A stretch of 52,014 nucleotides of DNA from an uncultured Mucilaginibacter sp. Lineage in GTDB: Bacteria > Bacteroidota > Bacteroidia > Sphingobacteriales > Sphingobacteriaceae. Positions 1 through 7,330 of this stretch are shown here, one piece after another. The position numbers and the translations under genes are program-made. The stretch is taken from assembly GCA_903927645.1 (NCBI GenBank), contig CAIYNX010000286.1:1-52014 (forward strand). Reading direction: 5' to 3'. The notes below the pieces were generated by a model. It did not search any database. It was not told where the DNA came from and saw only the letters and a list, made by a program, of their open reading frames with translations. Within the stretch, counting starts at the first letter, position 1. Every line of letters starts with the position of its first letter.

Positions 1-71
1 AATGTGAATTGTTTATATGCAAAGGAACTGATTTGATTTGTGAATTTGGTGAGGGGTGGATAAAAAATTTG

Positions 72-122
72 GCCTCACCCCCAGCCCTCTCCATCCCGAT
101 AGCCATCGGGAGAGAGGGAGCT
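72..122. repeat. GC-rich hairpin repeat, copy 1 (GCCTCACCCCCAGCCCTCTCCATCCCGATAGCCATCGGGAGAGAGGGAGCT)
   Basis: Near-identical to 152-201 and 263-312; inverted repeat CCCGAT(95-100)/ATCGGG(105-110) plus CCCTCTC(85-91)/GAGAGGG(112-118). Confidence 0.93.
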
Positions 123-151
123 AAATTGGGGTTCTTTTAGAATGAGTTAAA

Positions 152-201
152 GCCTCACCCCCGCCCTCTCCAGCCCGAGAGCCATCGGGAGAGAGGGAGC
201 T
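152..201. repeat. GC-rich hairpin repeat, copy 2
   Basis: Same ends (GCCTCACCCC...GAGAGAGGGAGCT) and the same hairpin layout as copy 1. Confidence 0.93.
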
Positions 202-225
202 TGATTTCGTTACTTTTAAAACTTT

Positions 226-260
226 TCTCAAATCTAACATCTCAATGCTCATGTCCAATT
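226..260. repeat. Degenerate heptamer array (TCTCAAA TCTAACA TCTCAAT GCTCATG TCCAATT)
   Basis: Five consecutive 7-mers in register, related to 337-385. Confidence 0.7.
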
Positions 261-262
261 TA

Positions 263-312
263 GCCTTACCCCGGCCCTCTCCATCCCGATAGCCATCGGG
301 AGAGAGGGAGCT
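263..312. repeat. GC-rich hairpin repeat, copy 3
   Basis: Same repeat; copies 2 and 3 lie in tandemly duplicated units of about 111 bp that share flanks (TTTTAAAACTTTTCTCAAATCTA.CATCTCAAT). Confidence 0.92.
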
Positions 313-336
313 TTATTTGGTACCTTTTAAAACTTT

Positions 337-385
337 TCTCAAATCTATCATCTCAATTCTCATATCTCCATTCTCATGTCTCAAT
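337..385. repeat. Degenerate heptamer array, 7 units (TCTCAAA TCTATCA TCTCAAT TCTCATA TCTCCAT TCTCATG TCTCAAT)
   Basis: Exact 7-bp periodicity over 49 bp with consensus TCTCANN. Confidence 0.85.
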
Positions 386-407
386 TAAACTTTTGTAAAT
401 TTGTTTT

Positions 408-866
408 ATGGAGGGTATTCGTAATTATAGGGAGGTATCAAATTTATTGGCTTGTGCCGGGCAACCTACTGAGGAGCAATTGAAAAATTTGGTTTTAGCA
501 GGGTTTAAAGTAGTGATAAATTTGGGCTTGGCCGATGGTAGTTACGCGCTAAGGGATGAGGCTGCTTCTGTAAAGGCTCTGGGTGTTATTTATCACCATA
601 TTCCGGTAGTTTTTGATGCACCACAGTTGGTTGAACTTCGGGAATTTTTTGTTTTGATGGATAAGTATGCTCAAGAAAAGGTATTTGTGCATTGCGCCGC
701 AAATTTCAGGGCTACTGCTTTTGTTGGTTTGTACCTACTCAGCAAAAATAAAGTGGACGAAACCGAAATGGAGGATTTTATGGAGGATGTTTGGATGCCT
801 AATCAAATTTGGCGGGAGTTTATAGAGGAGGCCGCTCTTTTGCTAACAAAAAATGGCAAGCTATAA
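408..866 (+). CDS. DUF442/dual-specificity-phosphatase-like protein
   Basis: 152 aa; VFVHCAANFRATAF resembles the phosphatase P-loop region of DUF442/PTP-like proteins. Confidence 0.75.
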   Translation: MEGIRNYREVSNLLACAGQPTEEQLKNLVLAGFKVVINLGLADGSYALRDEAASVKALGVIYHHIPVVFDAPQLVELREFFVLMDKYAQEKVFVHCAANFRATAFVGLYLLSKNKVDETEMEDFMEDVWMPNQIWREFIEEAALLLTKNGKL

Positions 867-970
867 GCCATAAAATTTAAACCTAATTACTTGAGCATGA
901 TTGCTTAATTTAATACTACCATACTAATTTGTATTTTGTTAATTTCGCAACCTTATACGCCAAATAACAA

Positions 971-3900
971 ATGGACTATCAGTTTAAAGATATTGAAAAA
1001 AAATGGCAGCGCTTTTGGGCCGACCATCAAACATTTAAAGCAGCCGATAAAACGACCAAACCCAAATATTATGTGCTCGATATGTTCCCCTATCCATCGG
1101 GTGCGGGCTTGCATGTGGGGCATCCGCTTGGGTATATAGCTTCCGATATTTTTTCGCGTTATAAAAGGTTAAAGGGCTTTAATGTATTACACCCTATGGG
1201 CTATGATAGCTTTGGCCTACCAGCCGAGCAATATGCCATACAAACCGGTCAGCACCCTGCTATTACTACCGAGGCGAATATTGCCACCTATCGCCGTCAG
1301 CTCGACCAAATTGGCTTTTCCTTTGATTGGAGCAGGGAGGTGCGTACCAGCTCGCCCGATTATTATAAGTGGACGCAGTGGATTTTTATGCAATTGTTCA
1401 ATTCGTGGTATAATAAAGATGCTGATAAAGCGGAACCTATTAGCCAGTTGGTTGCCCATTTCGAAAAAAATGGTTCGGCTGGTATCAATGCCGTTTGCGA
1501 TGAGGAGATTTTAAGCTTTACCGCGGATGAATGGAAGGCAAAAAGCACTAACGAGCAATTGGCCGAATTGTTGAAATACCGTTTAACCTATCTGCGCGAA
1601 AGTACCGTAAATTGGTGCCCTGCCTTGGGTACAGTTTTAGCTAACGACGAAGTAAAGGATGGCTTTAGCGAGCGTGGAGGTTTCCCGGTGGAGCAGAAAA
1701 AGATGATGCAATGGAGCATGCGCATTACCGCCTATGCCGACCGCCTTTTAAAAGGTTTAGATACCATTGACTGGCCCGAGCCACTTAAAGAAATGCAACG
1801 CAACTGGATTGGTAAAAGCGTTGGAGCGTTGGTAAAGTTTAAGGTTAGTCCGCTTGAAAATGGAATTGGACAAGATGAGGTGATAGAAGTATTTACGACT
1901 CGTGCCGATACTATTTTTGGTACCACTTTTTTGGTGATTGCTCCGGAGCATGAACTGGTATCAACTTTAACCACAGCCGAGCAAAAGGCAGCTATTGAAG
2001 CCTATATCGCGCAAGCAAAAAAGAAATCGGAACTGGAGCGTATGGCCGATGCCAAAACGGTTTCGGGTGCCTTTACCGGCAGTTATGCCATTAACCCGGT
2101 AAATGGTGAGAAAGTACAGGTTTGGATAGCCGATTACGTTTTGGCAGGCTATGGAACAGGCGCGGTAATGGCCGTACCATCAGGCGATCAACGAGATTAT
2201 TTGTTTGCCAAACAATTCAATTTGCCTATCATCCCGATTATAGATATACAAAAGATTGATAACGAGGCCGACCCAACCAAGGAAGGACATTATATAAATT
2301 CGGGTTTTATAAACGGATTAACTTATAAGGAAGCCACTGCGGCGGTAATTGCCAAACTGGAAGAATTAGGAGCGGGTAAAGCCAAGGTAAACTTCAGGAT
2401 GCGGGATGCCATTTTTGGCCGTCAGCGTTATTGGGGAGAGCCGGTACCCGTATATTTTAAGGATGGTTTGCCTCATTTAATTAAAGAAAGCGAATTGCCT
2501 TTATTGTTACCTGAGGTTGATAAATACCTACCTACCGAAAGTGGCGAACCACCATTGGCACGAGCCGAGGGATGGAAGTATGAGGGAGCAAGGAATAATT
2601 CCATAGGTAATAAATCTGCAAAGCATGCTGGTGAGGAAGCTTCAAACGAGGCACATTTAACAGGTGCCTATAGGGAGACCGCTGACCCACGATATTACGA
2701 ATTATTGAAAAAATTTAGTTTGGAGAATAGAAAGAACCCAACTGAAGCTGAAAATATTTTGTGGCAACTATTAAGAAAAGACCAAACTGGCTTTAAAATT
2801 AGGAGACAACATGCAATAGGCTTATATATTGCAGATTTTGTTTGTTTACAAAAAGGGCTTGTTATTGAATTAGACGGAAATCATCATAAACTTAATAAAG
2901 AGGCTGACGATGAACGCACAGAGGCATTAAATTATTTTGGTTTTGATGTCATTCGCATTACCAATGAAGAAGTGCTATCAAATGCAAATGATGTTTTTGA
3001 AAAAATCAAAGAGAAACTTGCTATATTAGAAGATAGGGAGTTAAGCCCCACCCAACCCTCCCCGGTAGGGAGGGCTTTAAAAAAAGTCTCCCCTACCGGG
3101 GGAGATTTAGAGGGGGCTATATACGATTACGAACTTTCCACCATGCCGGGTTGGGCAGGCTCCAGTTGGTATTGGTACCGCTATATGGATGCCCAAAACC
3201 AAAATGAATTCGCATCGAAAGAGGCAATTGAGTATTGGAAAGATGTTGATTTGTACATAGGTGGTAGCGAACATGCCACCGGGCATTTATTGTATAGCCG
3301 TTTTTGGAACAAGTTTTTAAAAGACCTTGGTTTAGTGGTTGAAGAGGAACCATTTAAAAAGTTGATTAACCAGGGGATGATTCAAGGTGTTTCCCAAAAG
3401 ATACACATTTCAACTGCTGGGAAGTCGAACATGAATTTAATAGATGGTTTACCTGTTCATACACAAAATACCGAAACCTTCTTAATGAGTTCTGACAGAC
3501 GAGCGGAAATGGACTCAAATGAAAGTAACGCAACAAAAATACTTTACAACACCACTGAACATAATGTTGATATAAGGTTTGTAGACTCAAAAACAAACGA
3601 GTTGAATATTCGAGAATATATAAAATGGCGTCCAGAATACGAAAACTCAATATTTTGGTGTTCAGGAGGATATTGGCATAAAAACGAGTTTCATGAGTTT
3701 GAAAATTCAAATGGAGAAAAACGTTTTTTCACAAAACCAGAAGTCGAAAAAATGTCGAAATCAAAATTCAATGTGGTAAACCCCGATGATTTGATTGAGC
3801 GTTACGGTGCCGATACTTTGCGCATGTACGAGATGTTTTTAGGTCCGCTAGAACAAAGCAAACCTTGGAACACCAATGGCATTGAAGGGGTATTTAAATT

Positions 3901-4435
3901 TTTGCGTAAGTTTTGGCGTTTGTTTCATGATGATGCCTGGAATTTTAATGTATCAACAGCTGAGCCAACAAAAGCGGAATTAAAATCGCTCCATAAAATT
4001 ATACGCAAGGTAGAGGAAGACATTGAGCGTTTCTCGTTCAATACTTCAGTATCCAGCTTTATGATTGCCATCAATGAACTGACAGATTTAAAATGCAATA
4101 AAAAAAGCATCCTGCAAGATTTGGTAATTATCTTATCCCCTTATGCGCCGCATATTTGTGAGGAGCTTTGGGTGATGCTAGGTAACGATGCCGGGACATT
4201 ATCATATGCGCCCTACCCTAAATTCAATCCGCAATATCTAATTGAGGATGAATATGCTTATCCAATTTCTATCAACGGTAAAACAAAAATGAATTTGAAT
4301 ATTTCTTTAAGTTTAGAGCCTAAGGAGATTGAAGCCGCAGTAATGGCTAACGCCGATGTAAATAAATATTTGGATGGCAAAACGCCTAAAAAGGTAATTG
4401 TAGTAAAAGGCAGAATTGTAAATATTGTGGCCTAA
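971..4435 (+). CDS. leuS: Leucyl-tRNA synthetase with an internal DUF559 endonuclease-like insert
   Basis: 1154 aa; YPSGAGLHVGHPLGY (HIGH region), editing domain, MPGWAGSSWYWYRYMD, EKMSKSKFN (KMSKS), C-terminal anticodon-binding region. Residues 538-713 are foreign to LeuRS. Confidence 0.97.
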   Translation: MDYQFKDIEKKWQRFWADHQTFKAADKTTKPKYYVLDMFPYPSGAGLHVGHPLGYIASDIFSRYKRLKGFNVLHPMGYDSFGLPAEQYAIQTGQHPAITTEANIATYRRQLDQIGFSFDWSREVRTSSPDYYKWTQWIFMQLFNSWYNKDADKAEPISQLVAHFEKNGSAGINAVCDEEILSFTADEWKAKSTNEQLAELLKYRLTYLRESTVNWCPALGTVLANDEVKDGFSERGGFPVEQKKMMQWSMRITAYADRLLKGLDTIDWPEPLKEMQRNWIGKSVGALVKFKVSPLENGIGQDEVIEVFTTRADTIFGTTFLVIAPEHELVSTLTTAEQKAAIEAYIAQAKKKSELERMADAKTVSGAFTGSYAINPVNGEKVQVWIADYVLAGYGTGAVMAVPSGDQRDYLFAKQFNLPIIPIIDIQKIDNEADPTKEGHYINSGFINGLTYKEATAAVIAKLEELGAGKAKVNFRMRDAIFGRQRYWGEPVPVYFKDGLPHLIKESELPLLLPEVDKYLPTESGEPPLARAEGWKYEGARNNSIGNKSAKHAGEEASNEAHLTGAYRETADPRYYELLKKFSLENRKNPTEAENILWQLLRKDQTGFKIRRQHAIGLYIADFVCLQKGLVIELDGNHHKLNKEADDERTEALNYFGFDVIRITNEEVLSNANDVFEKIKEKLAILEDRELSPTQPSPVGRALKKVSPTGGDLEGAIYDYELSTMPGWAGSSWYWYRYMDAQNQNEFASKEAIEYWKDVDLYIGGSEHATGHLLYSRFWNKFLKDLGLVVEEEPFKKLINQGMIQGVSQKIHISTAGKSNMNLIDGLPVHTQNTETFLMSSDRRAEMDSNESNATKILYNTTEHNVDIRFVDSKTNELNIREYIKWRPEYENSIFWCSGGYWHKNEFHEFENSNGEKRFFTKPEVEKMSKSKFNVVNPDDLIERYGADTLRMYEMFLGPLEQSKPWNTNGIEGVFKFLRKFWRLFHDDAWNFNVSTAEPTKAELKSLHKIIRKVEEDIERFSFNTSVSSFMIAINELTDLKCNKKSILQDLVIILSPYAPHICEELWVMLGNDAGTLSYAPYPKFNPQYLIEDEYAYPISINGKTKMNLNISLSLEPKEIEAAVMANADVNKYLDGKTPKKVIVVKGRIVNIVA
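2582..3109 (+). mobile_element. In-frame insert encoding a DUF559 (Vsr-like PD-(D/E)xK) domain within leuS
   Basis: RKNPTEAENILWQLLRKDQTGFKIRRQHAIGLYIADFVCLQKGLVIELDGNHH...DDERTEALNYFGFDVIRITNEEV matches the DUF559 signature. Flanked by GAGGGAGC (2582-2589) and GAGGGGGC (3110-3117). The interval of 528 nt is 176 codons. Confidence 0.85.
3044..3118. repeat. GC-rich palindromic element at the 3' end of the DUF559 insert (AGCCCCACCC...CCCGGTAGGG...CCCTACCGGG...GAGGGGGCT)
   Basis: Perfect 10-bp inverted repeat CCCGGTAGGG(3061-3070)/CCCTACCGGG(3091-3100); termini AGCCCC/GGGGCT are inverted. Layout is similar to repeats 72-312. Confidence 0.85.
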
Positions 4436-4456
4436 ACATCCACAAAACCTGATTTA

Positions 4457-4496
4457 AACAAAAAGGGGGCGGATTTTATCTGTACCCCTTTTTTTT
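4457..4496 (+). terminator. Intrinsic terminator after leuS
   Basis: AAAAAGGGG (4460-4468)/CCCCTTTTT (4485-4493) stem followed by a T-run. Confidence 0.75.
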
Positions 4497-4561
4497 GTAA
4501 CGAATTTATTACAAATTATCAAAATGACATTTAATTGCAAAAAACATTGTAACAATAGAGG

Positions 4562-4569
4562 TACTTTCG
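4562..4569 (+). promoter_or_regulatory. Bacteroidetes-type -7 box variant (TACTTTCG)
   Basis: Resembles TAnnTTTG; 25 nt upstream of ATG 4595. Confidence 0.4.
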
Positions 4570-4594
4570 CCTCAAATTAGAAAAAAGAACAAGA

Positions 4595-7102
4595 ATGAGG
4601 CGATTTTATATATTTCTAGCAATTTTATTTAGTACAATTTCGGCAAAAGCTCAATTTGGTGGTGGTGGTTCAAGCATCGTAGGGCGAATTTCGGGCACTA
4701 TCATTGATTCCATTACAAAAAAGCCTGTGGATTATACCTCAGTAGGCTTATACCACAGCGGTGGTAAAAGCCCAATGACAGGCGTATTAACTGATACAAA
4801 GGGTGTTTTTAAATTGGATAACGTGCATCCAGGATCCTATAAAATTATTATCTCTTTTGTTGGTTATCCTCCAAAAACCATAGAAAACATTATAACCACT
4901 GATGCAAAGCCTGATAAAAATTTAGGAATTATTTTATTGCAACCAAGTTCAAAAGCTTTAAAAGAAGTGGTGATTCAAGGTCAAGCAGCTGTAGTTGAAA
5001 ATAAAATTGATAAGTTAGTTTATAATGTAGAAAAGGATTTAACCGCCGCAGGTGGTAACGCAAGTGATGTATTACAAAAAGTACCATTGGTTGCGGTAGA
5101 TTTAAATGGAAATGTGTCTATTAGGGGCGATCAGAATGTGAAGGTATTGATTAACGGTAAACCAACAGGAGCATCATCAGCAAGTTTAGCAGATGTATTA
5201 AAAACCATACCCGCCGATCAAATTAAAAGCATAGAGGTAGTTACCTCCCCATCAGCAAAATATGATGCAGAAGGATCGGCAGGTATTTTAAATATCATCA
5301 CCAAACAAAAAAACATATCAGGTATTAGCGGATCGGTAAGTGGTGGATTTGGTACACGTCAAAATAATGGAAACGCCAATTTCAATTATAATAAAAACAG
5401 ATTCAGTTTATCATTAAACGCTGGTGGAAATCTTACTTGGCCACAAACATCACTTTCTGATTTTTATCAAAATTTTCAAGGGGATACTAGTAAATATATT
5501 CAAAATGTAAACGGCACTACCTTAGTAAAACGTTACGGAACCATTAGTTCTGCAACTGCCAACTATGAGTTCAATGCCTTTAATAGTATTACATCAACTA
5601 TCAGGTATAACAAAGGTGGGTTTAATAATACAGGCAATACCATAACCGAATCTACTTTGACTGATTTACAGAACCCTAAGTATTCCTACGATTATAAATA
5701 TTCAGCAAGTTCAACCGGTCATAATTCATTTGGCGGTTTTGATTGGAGCATGGATTATACCCATAAATTTAAAAAAGAAGGCCATGAAATATCACTCTCC
5801 GGTCAATGGAGCCATAGTGATATCGTAACAGATTATTCAACACTGTATACACCTCAAAGACAAATAAATCAAAAAAATAATATCGATGGTGTAAACAATG
5901 AATACACCATACAACTTGATTACACTTTACCGGTAAGCAAGGTATTAAAAATTGAATTGGGTGGAAAAGAAATTATCAGAAGAATTAATAGTAACTCGGA
6001 TGTATTTGCACCTTATGGTACCAGCGATTTTGTTCCTGATCAATTTAATTCAAGTTTATATAATTACAACCAAGATGTAACAGCCGGATATACAGTATTT
6101 ACTTTTACATTGCCAAAAAGCTATTCAATACTTGCAGGTTCGCGCCTTGAAAATACTGCTATTCATGGCGATCCAAATAGCCCTTCAGAACCAAGTTTAA
6201 TGTCGTTTGATAATAACTATTTAACCTATATTCCAAGCTTAACCTTACAAAAGCAATTATCACCATCGCAAACAATAAAGTTAAGCTACAGCAAAAGGAT
6301 TACCAGACCAAGTTTACAGTTTTTAAATCCGTTTTTAAACAAATCGAACATATTAGCTCAAACAGAAGGTAACCCTAACCTGGCACCCGAAGTTTCACAA
6401 ACAGTTGAATTAAACTACAATACCTTTATAAAATCATCTGTAATTAATACTTCTGTTTATTACAGACATATTGATGGTTTAATTGAAGGGATATTAACAC
6501 CACAAATTGTAAACGGCCAACCGGGTACCATAAGCAATTATTATAATGCAGCAGTAAATGATGTATTAGGTGCAAGCTTTTTTGGCTCAATAAATCCTAT
6601 TAAAATATTAACTATAAGAGGTAGCATCAACGTTTATACCTTTAACCCTACACCTTATGCCCAATTTGTTAAAGACTTTACCAGCACTGGTATTTATGTT
6701 CAATATAATGCCTTTTTAAGTGGATCATTAACCTTAAAAAATGATTTTGTTGCCGAGGCATTTGCGGTCGAAAATTCACCACGCAGAACAATACAAGGTC
6801 CCAGTGCCTCCTTTAGCATTTTAGGTTTTGGCGTTAAAAAGCAATTTGCTAAAAAGAAATATTCATTAGGCATCAATGCTATCGAACCATTTTCTAAATA
6901 CAAAGAATTTAATTCAAATGTTAGTAGCCCCGGCTTTGTGCAAACAAGTACATTTAAATTCCCTTTTCGTTCTGTTGGTTTAACATTTAGCTACAGCTTT
7001 GGTAAAACAACCTTTAGCAATCCAATGGAGAAAAAGAAAGGTGTTAACAATGACGACTTAAAACAAGGCGAATCACAAGGCGGTGCAGCTGGAGGAAATT
7101 AA
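4595..7102 (+). CDS. TonB-dependent-receptor-like outer membrane beta-barrel protein
   Basis: Signal peptide, carboxypeptidase-regulatory-like domain (GRISGTIIDSITKKPVDYTSVGLY), plug-like region and C-terminal barrel. Confidence 0.85.
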   Translation: MRRFYIFLAILFSTISAKAQFGGGGSSIVGRISGTIIDSITKKPVDYTSVGLYHSGGKSPMTGVLTDTKGVFKLDNVHPGSYKIIISFVGYPPKTIENIITTDAKPDKNLGIILLQPSSKALKEVVIQGQAAVVENKIDKLVYNVEKDLTAAGGNASDVLQKVPLVAVDLNGNVSIRGDQNVKVLINGKPTGASSASLADVLKTIPADQIKSIEVVTSPSAKYDAEGSAGILNIITKQKNISGISGSVSGGFGTRQNNGNANFNYNKNRFSLSLNAGGNLTWPQTSLSDFYQNFQGDTSKYIQNVNGTTLVKRYGTISSATANYEFNAFNSITSTIRYNKGGFNNTGNTITESTLTDLQNPKYSYDYKYSASSTGHNSFGGFDWSMDYTHKFKKEGHEISLSGQWSHSDIVTDYSTLYTPQRQINQKNNIDGVNNEYTIQLDYTLPVSKVLKIELGGKEIIRRINSNSDVFAPYGTSDFVPDQFNSSLYNYNQDVTAGYTVFTFTLPKSYSILAGSRLENTAIHGDPNSPSEPSLMSFDNNYLTYIPSLTLQKQLSPSQTIKLSYSKRITRPSLQFLNPFLNKSNILAQTEGNPNLAPEVSQTVELNYNTFIKSSVINTSVYYRHIDGLIEGILTPQIVNGQPGTISNYYNAAVNDVLGASFFGSINPIKILTIRGSINVYTFNPTPYAQFVKDFTSTGIYVQYNAFLSGSLTLKNDFVAEAFAVENSPRRTIQGPSASFSILGFGVKKQFAKKKYSLGINAIEPFSKYKEFNSNVSSPGFVQTSTFKFPFRSVGLTFSYSFGKTTFSNPMEKKKGVNNDDLKQGESQGGAAGGN

Positions 7103-7127
7103 TTTTTTTAGTGAGCGGTTGAATTGG

Positions 7128-7176
7128 GTGAGTGGTGAGTAGTCAATGGTCAATAGTCATTAGTGAGTGGTGATTA
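7128..7176. repeat. Degenerate heptamer array, 7 units (GTGAGTG GTGAGTA GTCAATG GTCAATA GTCATTA GTGAGTG GTGATTA)
   Basis: All seven 7-mers fit GT[GC]A[AGT]T[AG] in perfect register. Confidence 0.92.
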
Positions 7177-7187
7177 ATTAAATTACC

Positions 7188-7227
7188 AAAAAGGTTGATA
7201 GAGATTATATTTCTATCAACCTTTTTT
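7188..7227. terminator. Bidirectional intrinsic terminator between convergent genes
   Basis: 15-bp perfect stem AAAAAGGTTGATAGA (7188-7202)/TCTATCAACCTTTTT (7212-7226). Confidence 0.9.
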
Positions 7228-7268
7228 ATTTGAAAGTCAACCTAATTCAGGCATGGACACCACACCAT

Positions 7269-7322
7269 TCACCACACCCCTCACCCCTCACAACTCACAA
7301 CTCACCATTCACCATTCACCAT
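7269..7322. repeat. Degenerate heptamer array (TCACCCC TCACAAC TCACAAC TCACCAT TCACCAT TCACCAT at 7281-7322, with partial units upstream)
   Basis: Six consecutive in-register 7-mers; reverse-complement sense of the 7128-7176 family. Confidence 0.88.
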
Positions 7323-7330
7323 ATCACTCA

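Noticed and set aside
72-385. CRISPR array
   Set aside because: Only three repeats of about 50 bp, unequal pitch (80 and 111 bp), no cas genes, and spacers are partly duplicated.
936-1139. 67-aa ORF at the leuS start
   Set aside because: Overlaps the 5' end of leuS in another frame; leuS coding is unambiguous.
2582-3118. Intein in LeuRS
   Set aside because: No Cys/Ser at the insert N-terminus, no HN-Cys/Ser/Thr C-terminal block and no Hint-domain motifs. The insert is a DUF559-type domain only.
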